Origin: an uncultured Phycisphaerales bacterium
Lineage (GTDB): Bacteria; Planctomycetota; Phycisphaerae; Phycisphaerales; UBA1924
Assembly: GCA_937995595.1 (NCBI GenBank)
Contig: CALKJW010000030.1
Location: forward strand, 1-44,847
DNA: 44,847 nt
Direction of reading: 5' to 3'
Shown: one piece after another, positions 18,509 to 27,037 of the stretch
Layout of the letters: each line of letters begins with the position of its first letter
Position numbering within the stretch: the first letter of the stretch is position 1
Program-made: the position numbers and the translations under genes
The notes under the pieces: generated by a model
Databases searched by the model: none
Seen by the model: the letters and a program-made list of their open reading frames with translations, nothing else
What the model was told of the DNA's origin: nothing

Positions 18509-18644
18509 CGGGGGTGGTGGGGGCTTGCGGTTTTCGGGATGGTCCATCCGAACTTTGGCGCAATTGCACCGATAGAAGCGGACGATTCAGCGCCGGTGCG
18601 CAGGATCGACCGTGTGTTCAACCGGCCTGTGGCCGCTCGACCGT

Positions 18645-19247
18645 ATGGACCTCCAGAACCATCGCGTGTTTCAGTTGGTCGTCGGCGCGTTGTGCGCGCT
18701 GACCGGTCTGAGCGCCATCGTGCTCCTCGGCGCGTCGCTGGTTGCGACGCCGCGGGTGTGGTTCCTCGCCGGGTTTGAGTTGCTGGTGATCGTGGCGTCG
18801 GTGTTCGGCGTGCTGGTGGCGATGGGCCGGTTCCGCGACGGGCCGGCTTTGGCGCTGGCGTGCGTCGTGGGCGTCATCGGCGTCGGGTCGCTTCTGGCCT
18901 ACGTCGGACCGGGCAAGGCTTTTCTCGGCGACACGGCCCGGATCTACCTGATCGCCCGCGGGCTCGACGCGGCGACGCTGGGGCTGGCCGCGTGCCTGCT
19001 GGTGTGGGTCCGTCAGCCGCGGACGTCGCTGCGCTCGCTGCTGATCGCCGCGGCGTGGCTGGTGGCGCTGGCCGTCGTGGCGGTGGTGATGTTCAAGGTC
19101 CGCGGGGCGCTGGCGACGTCGTCGGGCGCGATCCGCTTCGCGTGCGCGGTGGTGTTCGGCGGCATGTTGATCGCCGCGCTCTCCGGCGCGGTGCACTACG
19201 CGGTGCGGTCGTTCCAGGCGGGCGTGCAACTCCCGCGGCGCACGTGA
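18645..19247 (+). CDS. Multi-pass membrane protein of unknown function
   Basis: A predicted 200-residue, very hydrophobic protein with about six membrane segments: LVVGALCALTGLSAIVLLGA, a segment around LLVIVASVFGVLVAM, ACVVGVIGVGSLLAYVG, AATLGLAACLLVWV, LLIAAAWLVALAVVAVVM and a final one near FGGMLIAALSG. There are no catalytic or transport motifs. ATG 18645 starts just before the first helix; a GTG at 18612 would add 11 residues. It converges on the trigger factor gene, and the shared interval holds a terminator. I do not recognise the family. Confidence 0.7.
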   Translation: MDLQNHRVFQLVVGALCALTGLSAIVLLGASLVATPRVWFLAGFELLVIVASVFGVLVAMGRFRDGPALALACVVGVIGVGSLLAYVGPGKAFLGDTARIYLIARGLDAATLGLAACLLVWVRQPRTSLRSLLIAAAWLVALAVVAVVMFKVRGALATSSGAIRFACAVVFGGMLIAALSGAVHYAVRSFQAGVQLPRRT

Positions 19248-19279
19248 AAACGCCCGGGCTGCGCGGGGCGCCCGGGCGT
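19247..19279 (-). terminator. Terminator of tig
   Basis: Perfect 10-bp arms ACGCCCGGGC and GCCCGGGCGT (19250-19279) are followed on the minus strand by TTTTC. The stem can also slow transcription arriving from the plus-strand gene. Confidence 0.7.
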
Positions 19280-19313
19280 GCGTGACCGATGGTCGCTCAA
19301 AGCTCGCCGGTGG

Positions 19314-20813
19314 TTACTCGGCCTTCTTCTTGCCGCGCGGCTTGGGCTTGGCCTCGGCCGCGTCCTCGCCGTCGTCGTCGTCCTTCTTGGCCTTGGGCTT
19401 GGACTTCTTGGCCGGCGCGGCGGACTCGCCGCCGTCGGCGTTCTGCCCGCCGAAGAGTCTGTTGAACTCCTCGACGCTGACGTCCTCGATTCTGGCCTTG
19501 GCGATGATCGCGTCGAGGGTCTTGTGCTCCCGGATCTGGTTCCAGACCATGCCGATCTGGTTGCGGGCGAAGAGGTCCTGCCGCAGTTTCTCGGGGCGCT
19601 CGCCGCGCATCGAGGCCATCTGCGCGATCCGGCCGTTGAGTTCGGCCTCGGTGATCTTGACGTCGAAGTGCTCCGCGGCCTTGTCGAGCGCGAAGAAGAG
19701 TTTGAGTTCGCGCACCGCGTTCTCGCGCGACGCGGCGCGCAGTTCGGCGATCTGCTCCTCGATCTTCTGCGGGTCCATGCCGCGGTAGGCCAGTTCGAGG
19801 CGGCGGCGCTCCAGCGACCGCGCGGCCTGCGCGGCCGTGACGCGCTCGGGCGTCTCCATCTCGACGTTGTCGACGAGCCACTTGGCGACCTGCCCGCGCA
19901 TCGCGGCCTGCTGGTCGATGGCGACGCGCTGGGCGATCCGCTCGCGGATGATCTCTCGCACCTTCGCCGGGCTCTCCAGCGAGTAGCGCTCGGCGACCTC
20001 CTGCTCGGTCGCGGGGATGATCTCGTCGGCGCGGTTGACGGTGAACGTGATCGTGAGCGCCTTGCCGCGGAGTTTCTCGTTCTCGTGGTTCTCCGGGCCG
20101 GTGGTCCTGACGGTGAAGGTGTCGCCGACCTTGACGCTGCCGATCTGGGGGCCCAGGTCGTCGACCAGCACGCCCAGGATCATGCCGCGACCGTTCTTGT
20201 CCTCGGTCGGGATCTGGATCACGGCGTCGCCGATGTCGTAGTGCTTCTCGCCGGACTCGTCGGTCATGACCGCGTGCCCGGTGAGGTAGTCGCCCTTGTC
20301 CGGCTTGGTCTTGGGCTCCAGCCGGCCCTCGTTGAGCAGCAGGCGGTCCAGTTCGCGCTTCACCAGATCGTCGGTGATCTCGAACGTCGGGCGCTTGACC
20401 GTGATGCCCTCGAACTTGGGCAGATCGAACTCGGGCAGCACCTCGATCTCGACCTCGAACGCCAGCGGCTTGCCGTCCTCGATCTCGACCTTGAGCAGGC
20501 TCTCGCTGAACGGCTCGCCGATGACGCGGAGTTTGTTCTCCTCGACGGCCTTGGAGTACGCCTGCGCGACCAGTTGGTTCTTGGCCTCGCGCCGCAGCGT
20601 CGAGCCGAAGCGCTTCTCGACCAGCCGGCGCGGGGCGCGGCCCTTGCGGAAGCCGGGCAGTTCCGTCTCGACCAGCAGCGTGTCCAGCGACGTGCCGAGG
20701 TGCTCGGTGACAGTCTCGGCGGGGATCTCGATCGACAGTTTCTTGCGGCTTGGACCGATGTCCGAAATCTCGACTTTGTTCGGGCGTTCGGTCGCGGGAG
20801 CGGTCTCGGCCAT
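19314..20813 (-). CDS. tig: Trigger factor (ribosome-associated chaperone and prolyl isomerase)
   Basis: A predicted 499-residue chaperone that binds ribosomal protein uL23 at the peptide exit. The ribosome-binding signature LPGFRKGRAP is at about 53-62. A PPIase-like domain follows around 160-250 (KGDYLTGHAV, GDAVIQIPTE, FTVRTTGPENHENEKLRGK), then the long helical C-terminal domain. It is longer than the roughly 430-residue norm because of an Ala/Lys/Asp-rich tail of about 40 residues. ATG 20813 has GGAG upstream. No clpP or clpX lies next to it, unlike the common tig-clp order. Confidence 0.94.
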   Translation of the reverse strand: MAETAPATERPNKVEISDIGPSRKKLSIEIPAETVTEHLGTSLDTLLVETELPGFRKGRAPRRLVEKRFGSTLRREAKNQLVAQAYSKAVEENKLRVIGEPFSESLLKVEIEDGKPLAFEVEIEVLPEFDLPKFEGITVKRPTFEITDDLVKRELDRLLLNEGRLEPKTKPDKGDYLTGHAVMTDESGEKHYDIGDAVIQIPTEDKNGRGMILGVLVDDLGPQIGSVKVGDTFTVRTTGPENHENEKLRGKALTITFTVNRADEIIPATEQEVAERYSLESPAKVREIIRERIAQRVAIDQQAAMRGQVAKWLVDNVEMETPERVTAAQAARSLERRRLELAYRGMDPQKIEEQIAELRAASRENAVRELKLFFALDKAAEHFDVKITEAELNGRIAQMASMRGERPEKLRQDLFARNQIGMVWNQIREHKTLDAIIAKARIEDVSVEEFNRLFGGQNADGGESAAPAKKSKPKAKKDDDDGEDAAEAKPKPRGKKKAE

Positions 20814-20951
20814 GATGCGTTCTCCGGGGTCCAGAGCGGCGTGCCGACGTCGGCGGGCCGCTCCCCACCCGAGGTGCGAGGGGCGGGATGGTAGGTCGCG
20901 TGCGGAGTTCGTCCCGATTCAGCCACTTTGGCCTCCCGGGCCACGTACCCG

Positions 20952-20960
20952 TGATAGTCT
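20952..20960 (+). promoter_or_regulatory. Extended -10 promoter for the GC-tailed secreted protein
   Basis: TGaTAGTCT is a TGn-extended -10 box. Transcription would begin near 20967, giving a leader of about 56 nt with a GGAGAG ribosome binding site before ATG 21023. There is no clear -35 box. Confidence 0.45.
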
Positions 20961-21022
20961 GAACAACAGTGAACAGGCCGCTTCTCGCCTCGACTCATCC
21001 GTCACCCGGCCGGGAGAGACTC

Positions 21023-22405
21023 ATGGCACGTCCGAATCGCGTCCCGCCCGCGTTCGGTGGGGGCGCCGCGCTGCTCGCCGCGTGCGCGGCTTGGGCGCAG
21101 GTCGAGTGTGGCTCGGCCGGTGGCGACCTCGTCTTCACCGAGTTTGCGAGCATCGCCAACTCCACCGCGTCGGCCGGCGTCGACGCCGCGGCGTTCGGCA
21201 TCAGGCACACGAACATCGGCAGCGCGCCGCTGCCGGCGGTGCTGACGTCGGCGATGCACCCGGTCCTGGCGCCGAACCTCTACCGGTTCACCGACTCGGG
21301 CGGCGTGTCGCGCATCGAGCAGGTCGGCATGGGCTGGTGCTTCCACTCGGGAATCCCGCTCAACACCGGCGGGTTCTGCGTCTGCCAGAGCGCCGGCGGC
21401 GTCGAGGACGTCATCGGCGTCGGCTGCACCGACACGCACACCGCCTCGCGCGCCGGCACGGCGGGCTCGCTCGGCCCGCGCTGGCAGGTCAACGCGTCTG
21501 CGGGTGTCTCCGTCTTCCCGTGGTCCACGCCCACGGGCACGAACGCAGGGCGCGTGCAGTTGGCCGTCGCCGACGTCGACCCCGCGGTGCATCCGGGCGC
21601 GCTCCTGTTTGCGGAGATGGTCGTGGCGCACCCGGACGACGCCGCCGCGGGAAACGCCGCGAACAACGCGGGCGTGCGGCGAGTCACGGCGAGCGTGTCC
21701 GCGGGCAACGCCAACATCCTGCTGAGCGGCTCGACGCAGCCCGGCGTCGCGGCCGTTCAACTCTGGAAGACGCTCGACAGCGGCGTGGTCGAAGCGATCG
21801 TCGACGTGCCCGGCGACGGGCGGTTCATCGTCGCCGCTCGCGTGGTGCGTCTGGGCGGCAACCAGTGGGACTACGAGTACGCGGTGTTCAACCAGAACTC
21901 GCACCGCTCGGCGCGGGCGTTCGCGCTGCCCCTTCCCGCGGACGCCGGCGGGGTGACGGCGGGCTTCCACGACGTCCACTATCACAGCGGCGACGGGCCC
22001 GGCGGCGCGACCATCGTCGGCACCGACTGGGCCTTTTCGCGGGACGGCAACGCCGCGACGTGGGCGACCGGCACCATCGACGTCAACGCCGCGGCCAACG
22101 CCCTGCGATGGGGCACGATGTACAACTTCCGCCTGCGCGGCGCGGTGTCGCCGGAAGACGGCGAGGTGGTGATCGACCTGTTCCGCCCGGGCGCGCCGGA
22201 CGCTGTCGCCGCGGCGTTGCCGGTTCCCGCGCGGCTCTCATGCCTTGCCGATCACGATGGGAGCGGCGTGGCGGAGGTCGCCGACATCTTTGCGTTCCTC
22301 GCCGACTGGTTCGCCGGCGCGCCGGCGGGCGACGCGCTCGGCGACGGCGGCAACGGCGTGCCGGACATCTTCGCCTTTCTCGCTGCGTGGTTTGCCGGCT
22401 GCTGA
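21023..22405 (+). CDS. Secreted protein with GC-type dockerin-like C-terminus
   Basis: A predicted 460-residue exported protein. The signal peptide ends near AWAQ (residue 26). The main domain of about 370 residues has no recognised catalytic motif. It contains FRFT-like beta-rich segments, YRFTDSGGVSRIEQVG, WDYEYAVFNQNSHRSA and SFS-like repeats. The C-terminus carries DHDGSGVAEVADIFAFLADW, then GDGGNGVPDIFAFLAAWFAGC, a paired calcium-loop/FAFL tail ending in Gly-Cys. In Phycisphaerae this tail marks a class of anchored extracellular proteins (family knowledge). The start follows GGGAGAG. Function of the main domain is unknown. Confidence 0.85.
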   Translation: MARPNRVPPAFGGGAALLAACAAWAQVECGSAGGDLVFTEFASIANSTASAGVDAAAFGIRHTNIGSAPLPAVLTSAMHPVLAPNLYRFTDSGGVSRIEQVGMGWCFHSGIPLNTGGFCVCQSAGGVEDVIGVGCTDTHTASRAGTAGSLGPRWQVNASAGVSVFPWSTPTGTNAGRVQLAVADVDPAVHPGALLFAEMVVAHPDDAAAGNAANNAGVRRVTASVSAGNANILLSGSTQPGVAAVQLWKTLDSGVVEAIVDVPGDGRFIVAARVVRLGGNQWDYEYAVFNQNSHRSARAFALPLPADAGGVTAGFHDVHYHSGDGPGGATIVGTDWAFSRDGNAATWATGTIDVNAAANALRWGTMYNFRLRGAVSPEDGEVVIDLFRPGAPDAVAAALPVPARLSCLADHDGSGVAEVADIFAFLADWFAGAPAGDALGDGGNGVPDIFAFLAAWFAGC

Positions 22406-22416
22406 TTCGGCCGGCG

Positions 22417-22445
22417 TTGCCGACCGGCCCCGTCGCGGCTAACGT
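22417..22445 (+). promoter_or_regulatory. Promoter of tRNA-Leu
   Basis: TTGCCG (22417-22422) and TAACGT (22440-22445) are spaced by 17 bp, with the mature tRNA starting 13 nt further on. Confidence 0.5.
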
Positions 22446-22457
22446 TGGGCCCGGCAC

Positions 22458-22541
22458 GCGGTCGTGGCGGAATTGGCAGACGCGCCAGATTCAGGTTCTG
22501 GTGGGGTAACACCCGTGGAGGTTCGACTCCTCTCGACCGCA
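22458..22541 (+). tRNA. tRNA-Leu (anticodon CAG)
   Basis: An 84-nt class II tRNA: acceptor GCGGTCG/CGACCGC, discriminator A, D arm TGGCGGAATTGGCAGACG, anticodon stem CCAGA/TCTGG with loop TTCAGGT (anticodon CAG), a long variable arm and T arm GGAGGTTCGACTCCTC. A hairpin terminator follows. Confidence 0.95.
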
Positions 22542-22571
22542 TTCGAGGACTCCTGTTCCGGCAGGCACCCA

Positions 22572-22605
22572 GCCCCCTCCGCCCGGAGGGGGCGTGTGTT
22601 TTTGG
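22572..22605 (+). terminator. Terminator of tRNA-Leu
   Basis: Arms GCCCCCTCC and GGAGGGGGC (22572-22593, 4-nt loop) are followed by GTGTGTTTTTGG. Confidence 0.85.
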
Positions 22606-22786
22606 GGTGTTTCCGGTCCCGGATCGCCGCGCGCCGATGGATGACGGAAGGCCCGCCGCCGCGCGTCCACACGGTTGTGACGTGCGGCGGGGCGGGCCGA
22701 CGCCTGTATCCATCGTCGCTGCGCGGCGGGGTTCGTCCGCGCCGAAGTTCGCCGCCGCGCACCGCGCACACCGACAAGGATCGTCC

Positions 22787-23794
22787 ATGACTCAACCCAC
22801 TCTCCCGCCACCGACTCAGGACGAACTCTCGCGGCTGGCCGAGCCGCTGCGCGCGCTCGAGCGGCGCGTGGGCGAGGTCGTGGTCGGTCAGGCGGCGATG
22901 GTCCGCGGGCTGATGGTCGGCATGCTGTGCAACGGGCACGTGCTGCTCGAGGGCGTGCCGGGGCTGGCCAAGACGCTCACCGTCTCGACGCTCGCGGCCG
23001 GTCTGGACTGCACGTTCCGTCGCATCCAGTTCACGCCCGACCTGCTGCCTGCGGACCTGATCGGCACGCAGGTCTACTCGCCGCGCGACGGCACGTTCTC
23101 GGCGCGCAAGGGGCCGGTGTTCGCCAACATCGTGCTGGCCGACGAGGTGAACCGCGCCCCGGCCAAGGTACAGAGCGCGCTGCTGGAGGCGATGCAGGAG
23201 CGGCAGGTGACCATCGGCGACGAGACCTACCCGCTGCCGGACCCGTTTCTGGTGCTGGCGACGCAGAACCCCATCGAGCAGGAGGGCACGTACCCGCTCC
23301 CCGAGGCGCAGGTGGACCGCTTCCTGCTGAAACTGAGGGTCACGTACCCCACGCGCGCCGAGGAGCGCGCCGTGCTGGACCGCATGGCCTTCACGCGTCC
23401 GCCCGCGCTCGACGCGCGGCACAAGGAGCCGGTGCTGCACCCGCGCGAACTGCTCGCGGCCCGCGCGCTGGTCGACCGTGTGCACATCGACGAGAAGGTG
23501 CGCGAGTACATCGTGGACCTGGTCCGCGCCACGCGCCCCGAAGCGCCGCGCCGCGCGGGGGGCCAGACGCTGGTGGACTTCGGCGCCTCGCCGCGCGCGA
23601 CGATCGCGCTGGCGCTGGCCTCGCGCGCCGTCGCGATGCTCGAGGGCCGGGCCTACGTCACGCCGCACGACGTCAAGTCGGTCGCGCCCGACGTGCTGCG
23701 GCACCGCGTCATCCCCAGTTACGAAGCCGAGGCGCGCGAACTGACCAGCGACGATCTGGTCTCGCAGATCCTGCAGCGCGTCGCCGCGCCATGA
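22787..23794 (+). CDS. MoxR-family AAA+ ATPase
   Basis: A predicted 335-residue ATPase. Walker A GVPGLAKT is at 56-63, Walker B LADEVNRAP at about 117-125, and the sensor ATQNPIEQEGTYPLPEAQ follows. MoxR proteins work with von Willebrand (VWA) proteins, usually as chaperones for metal insertion or complex assembly. This is the first gene of a seven-gene operon and is followed after 19 bp by the DUF58 gene, the usual pairing. AAGGA precedes ATG 22787. Confidence 0.93.
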   Translation: MTQPTLPPPTQDELSRLAEPLRALERRVGEVVVGQAAMVRGLMVGMLCNGHVLLEGVPGLAKTLTVSTLAAGLDCTFRRIQFTPDLLPADLIGTQVYSPRDGTFSARKGPVFANIVLADEVNRAPAKVQSALLEAMQERQVTIGDETYPLPDPFLVLATQNPIEQEGTYPLPEAQVDRFLLKLRVTYPTRAEERAVLDRMAFTRPPALDARHKEPVLHPRELLAARALVDRVHIDEKVREYIVDLVRATRPEAPRRAGGQTLVDFGASPRATIALALASRAVAMLEGRAYVTPHDVKSVAPDVLRHRVIPSYEAEARELTSDDLVSQILQRVAAP

Positions 23795-23813
23795 TGCGTA
23801 GAACGCACCGACC

Positions 23814-24800
23814 ATGACCCCCGCCGAACTGGCCAGACAGGTCCGCCTGCTCGAACTCAGCACGCGACGTCGCGTGACGGAGGTCTTCGCCGGCGAGTAC
23901 TCCTCGGCCTTCAAGGGCCGCGGGATGGAGTTCGCCGACGTGCGCGAGTACCAGCCCGGCGACGACGTGCGGTTCATCGACTGGAACGTGACGGCGCGCA
24001 CGGGCAGGCCGTTCATCAAGCGCTTCGTGGAGGAGCGCGAGCTGACGGTGATGCTCGCGGTCGACGTGTCGGGCTCGCTGGCCTTCGGCACGTCCGGCCC
24101 GGCCGACCACGCCGCGCACACCAGCCCGCACCGGCCCGACGAGCCCGCGTGGTCGGTGCTGGCCGAGGGCTCGAAGCGCGCGCTGGCGGCCAAGGTGTGC
24201 GCGCTGCTCGCGTTCGCCGCGGTCCGCGCCGGCGACCGCGTCGGCCTGTGCGCGTTCACCGATCGGGTCGAACTCTCGCTCCCGGCGCGCAAGGGCTCGC
24301 GCCACGCGCTCCGCGTCGTGCGCGAACTGCTCGCGCTCGAGCCGGTCGGTCGCGGCACGAACCCCGCCGCCGCGGCGGACCTGCTCCGCCGGACGCTGCA
24401 CCGCCGCTCGCTGGTGTTCTTCGTGTCGGACTTCCTCGCGCCCGGCGAATCGGGCGCGGCGTCGTTCGAGCGCGCCCTGCGCCGCATCGCCGGCGGCGGG
24501 ACCGCCGCGCGCGGGCACGACGTGGTCGCGGCCGTCGTCCGCGACCGGCGCGACGCCGAACTCGTCCGCGCGGGGCTGGTCCGCGTGCGCGACCCCGAGA
24601 CCGGGCGCGAGGCCGTGATCGACACGTCGAGCGGGCGCGTCCGCGAGGCGTACGCCGCGGCGTTTGCGCGGGCGGACGCCGCGCTGGACCGGGCCATAAC
24701 CGGCGCGGGCCTTCGCGCCTCGCGCGCCCGCGTGGACCTGTGGACGCACGACGAGCCGGTCCACGACCTGGTGGAACTGTTCCACAGGAGGGAGCGATGA
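23814..24800 (+). CDS. DUF58 (VWA-like) protein
   Basis: A predicted 328-residue protein with the DUF58 hallmark YQPGDDVRFIDWNVTAR at 46-62 and a VWA-type fold beginning LAVDVSGSL (Asp84, Ser86, Ser88 in a metal-ion-dependent adhesion site pattern). No membrane segment is seen. Members are encoded next to MoxR ATPases and are thought to be their direct partners. The stop overlaps the next start (ATGA), so translation is coupled. Confidence 0.92.
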   Translation: MTPAELARQVRLLELSTRRRVTEVFAGEYSSAFKGRGMEFADVREYQPGDDVRFIDWNVTARTGRPFIKRFVEERELTVMLAVDVSGSLAFGTSGPADHAAHTSPHRPDEPAWSVLAEGSKRALAAKVCALLAFAAVRAGDRVGLCAFTDRVELSLPARKGSRHALRVVRELLALEPVGRGTNPAAAADLLRRTLHRRSLVFFVSDFLAPGESGAASFERALRRIAGGGTAARGHDVVAAVVRDRRDAELVRAGLVRVRDPETGREAVIDTSSGRVREAYAAAFARADAALDRAITGAGLRASRARVDLWTHDEPVHDLVELFHRRER

Positions 24801-25912
24801 CGCGGACGCGTCGGCACGCCGTCGCGGGGTTGGCGCGTGCGGCCGCCGCGGCCGCGCTGTGCGCCGCGTGCTGGGCGTGCTCGCGCAACGACGAAGCCGC
24901 GCCGATGAACGAACGGGTGTTTGAACAGTCCCGTTCGGTGGCGTCCGACGTGCTGTCCGTGTCGGTGCACGTGTCATCGACGGGCATCACGGTCGCCGAC
25001 CGGCTCACGGTGCTGTTCGAGGCGCGCCGGGCCGACGGCGTTGCGCCGCAGTGGCCGGGCGAACTGCGCGACCTTGCCGAGGGCGCGCCGTTCGGCGTCG
25101 CCGAGCCGAACGCCGCATCGGGCGAGCTTCCGGCTCCCGCGCCGTGGACGGTCGTCGCGGTGCGGCGGCAGACAGTCGCGCCGGGGCACGAACTGCTGGC
25201 GCTGACGCTCGAGCCGTACCTCGCCGGCGACAAGTCCATCCCGGCGCTGCGCTTCGGCGATGGTCGCGGCTCGGTGCAGACCGAGCCCATCGCGGTGCAC
25301 GTCGCGTCCGTCGCCGAAGGCGAGACCGACGGGGGCGCGGTCGGCGCGGCGCGCGACCCGCTCGCGGCGATCGAGAACCTCGGCCCGATGCTCCCGCCGA
25401 CCGCGATCGACACGCCGCTGTGGCGTCGGCCGCTGGCGGTCGTCGTCGGCGTCGGCGCGGCCGCGCTGCTGGCGCTCGGGCTCGGCGGCGCGTGGGCCGT
25501 TCGCCGCGTGATGCACCGAAGCCCGACGCCGGACGCGGTCTTCCGCCGCACCATGCAGCAGATCCGCGAGCGCGCGGGCGCACCCGACGCGGACCCCGCG
25601 CTGGCCGTCGAGCAAACGCTGAGCGCGCTGCGCACGTACCTTGTCGCGCGGAGGCTCCTTGCGCCGGGCGCGACAGGCCCGGAACTCGCCGGCGCGCTGC
25701 GGAGCCTTGGGCGCGCGGGGCTGCTCGGCGGCGACGCCGCACATCTCGCCGACCTGCTGGGCACGATCGAGGCCGCGCGCTTCGGCCCCGGCGGCGCGCC
25801 GTCCGCGGAGTTGGCCGCGAGCATCATCGACCTGGCGTGTCGGGTCGCGACGGCGGATGATCGGTCGCGCACTTCCGCCGGCGCGGCGCGAGAAAGCGGG
25901 GGCGTGGCATGA
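24797..25912 (+). CDS. Membrane-anchored Bat-operon protein of unknown role (DUF4381/BatD-like layout)
   Basis: A predicted 371-residue protein. A Cys-rich N-terminal signal or anchor segment (LCAACWACS) may be lipidated. A beta-type extracytoplasmic domain spans about 45-185, a transmembrane helix about 214-235 (LAVVVGVGAAALLALGLGGAW), and a helical cytoplasmic domain follows (ALRTYLVARRLLAPGATGPEL...IEAARFGPGG). The layout resembles the DUF4381 proteins found between DUF58 and VWA genes, and also the C-terminal half of BatD. It overlaps both neighbours by ATGA. It probably contacts the VWA proteins; this is inferred from context. Confidence 0.75.
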   Translation: MTRTRRHAVAGLARAAAAAALCAACWACSRNDEAAPMNERVFEQSRSVASDVLSVSVHVSSTGITVADRLTVLFEARRADGVAPQWPGELRDLAEGAPFGVAEPNAASGELPAPAPWTVVAVRRQTVAPGHELLALTLEPYLAGDKSIPALRFGDGRGSVQTEPIAVHVASVAEGETDGGAVGAARDPLAAIENLGPMLPPTAIDTPLWRRPLAVVVGVGAAALLALGLGGAWAVRRVMHRSPTPDAVFRRTMQQIRERAGAPDADPALAVEQTLSALRTYLVARRLLAPGATGPELAGALRSLGRAGLLGGDAAHLADLLGTIEAARFGPGGAPSAELAASIIDLACRVATADDRSRTSAGAARESGGVA

Positions 25913-27024
25913 TCGCCGAGTGGTTCAGCACGCTCACGCGCGCGCACTGGGAGTCGCCGTGGGCCTTTGCGCTGCTGCCCGGGCTCGCGCTGGTCGCGCT
26001 GGTCCCGCTGGTCGTGCGCCGGCTGTCGCGCGGCGCGCCGGCGCCGGTGCTCTCGACGACCGAGGGGTGTGCCTCGCTCCCGCGGTCGCTGCGGCAGCGC
26101 GTGCTGTGGCTGCCCGCGGCGCTCTCGTGGTCGGGCGTCGCGCTGCTGTGCGTCGCGCTGGCGCGCCCGCAGATCGGCATCGGCCGCGTCGAGACCTCGT
26201 CGGACGCGGTCGCCATCCAACTTGTGGTCGACCGTTCGGGGTCGATGAACCAGTACATGGAACTCGACGGCGCGCTGGTCACGCGCATCGACGCCGTGAA
26301 GCGCGTGCTGCGCGACTTTCTCCTCGGCGACGGGCGCGACCTGCGCGGCCGTGTCAGCGACCTGGTCGGGCTGGTCGTGTTCGCACGCTTCGCCGAGACG
26401 GCCTGCCCGCTGGTGCGGGACGCGCGGACCGTGTCCAAGTTCGTGGATGCGGTGAACATCGCGCAGATGCGCTTCGAGGACGGCACCGCCATCGGCGACG
26501 GGCTTGCCCTGGCCGCGGCCCGGCTCAAGCGGGCCGAGGACGAACTGGCCAACCGGCGGGCGTCCTCGGCGCAGGGCGCGGGCGACCTGCGCATCAAGAG
26601 CAAGGTCGTCATCCTGCTGACCGACGGCGACAACAACGCGGGCGAAGCCGACCCGCTCGCGGCGGCGCAACTCGCGGCCGAGTGGGGCATCAAGGTGTAC
26701 ACCATCGGCGTCGGCGCGGGCGGGATGAGTTACCAGGTCGTCCGCACGCCGCTGGGCGAGCAGCGCGTCCCCGTGCAGAACAACATGGACGAGCGCGTGC
26801 TCAAGCAGATCGCCGAGATCACCGGAGGCCTGTACCACCGCGCCCAGGACGGCGAGGCCCTGCGCCGGGTCTACCGGGAGATCGACCGGCTTGAGAAGAG
26901 CACGATCCGCACCGTCGAGTACACCGACTGGCAGGAACGGTTCCACCTTCTGGCGCTGCCCGGAGCGGTCGCGCTGGCGCTGGGCGTGCTGCTGTCGTCG
27001 ACCGTGCTGCGCAGAAACCCATGA
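25909..27024 (+). CDS. batA: BatA-like membrane VWA protein
   Basis: A predicted 371-residue protein. Hydrophobic segments at about 20-36 and 66-84 precede a VWA domain (about 103-330), and one membrane helix closes the protein. The metal-ion-dependent adhesion site is complete: Asp108/Ser110/Ser112 (VDRSGSM), Thr193 (EDGTAIGDG) and Asp239 (LLTDGDNNAG). Bat proteins form a membrane complex linked to oxidative or envelope stress resistance. BatA is the first VWA protein of such operons, as here. The start overlaps the preceding stop by 4 bp. Confidence 0.9.
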   Translation: MIAEWFSTLTRAHWESPWAFALLPGLALVALVPLVVRRLSRGAPAPVLSTTEGCASLPRSLRQRVLWLPAALSWSGVALLCVALARPQIGIGRVETSSDAVAIQLVVDRSGSMNQYMELDGALVTRIDAVKRVLRDFLLGDGRDLRGRVSDLVGLVVFARFAETACPLVRDARTVSKFVDAVNIAQMRFEDGTAIGDGLALAAARLKRAEDELANRRASSAQGAGDLRIKSKVVILLTDGDNNAGEADPLAAAQLAAEWGIKVYTIGVGAGGMSYQVVRTPLGEQRVPVQNNMDERVLKQIAEITGGLYHRAQDGEALRRVYREIDRLEKSTIRTVEYTDWQERFHLLALPGAVALALGVLLSSTVLRRNP

Positions 27025-27037
27025 GCCGAGCGAACCC

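Noticed and set aside
18567-18575. Sigma-28 type flagellar promoter (CACCGATAG)
   Set aside because: It lacks a TAAA -35 partner and points toward the membrane protein gene rather than the flagellar genes.
19278-20894. A plus-strand open frame opposite the trigger factor gene
   Set aside because: It is a Leu/Asp/Val-rich antisense shadow without any motif.
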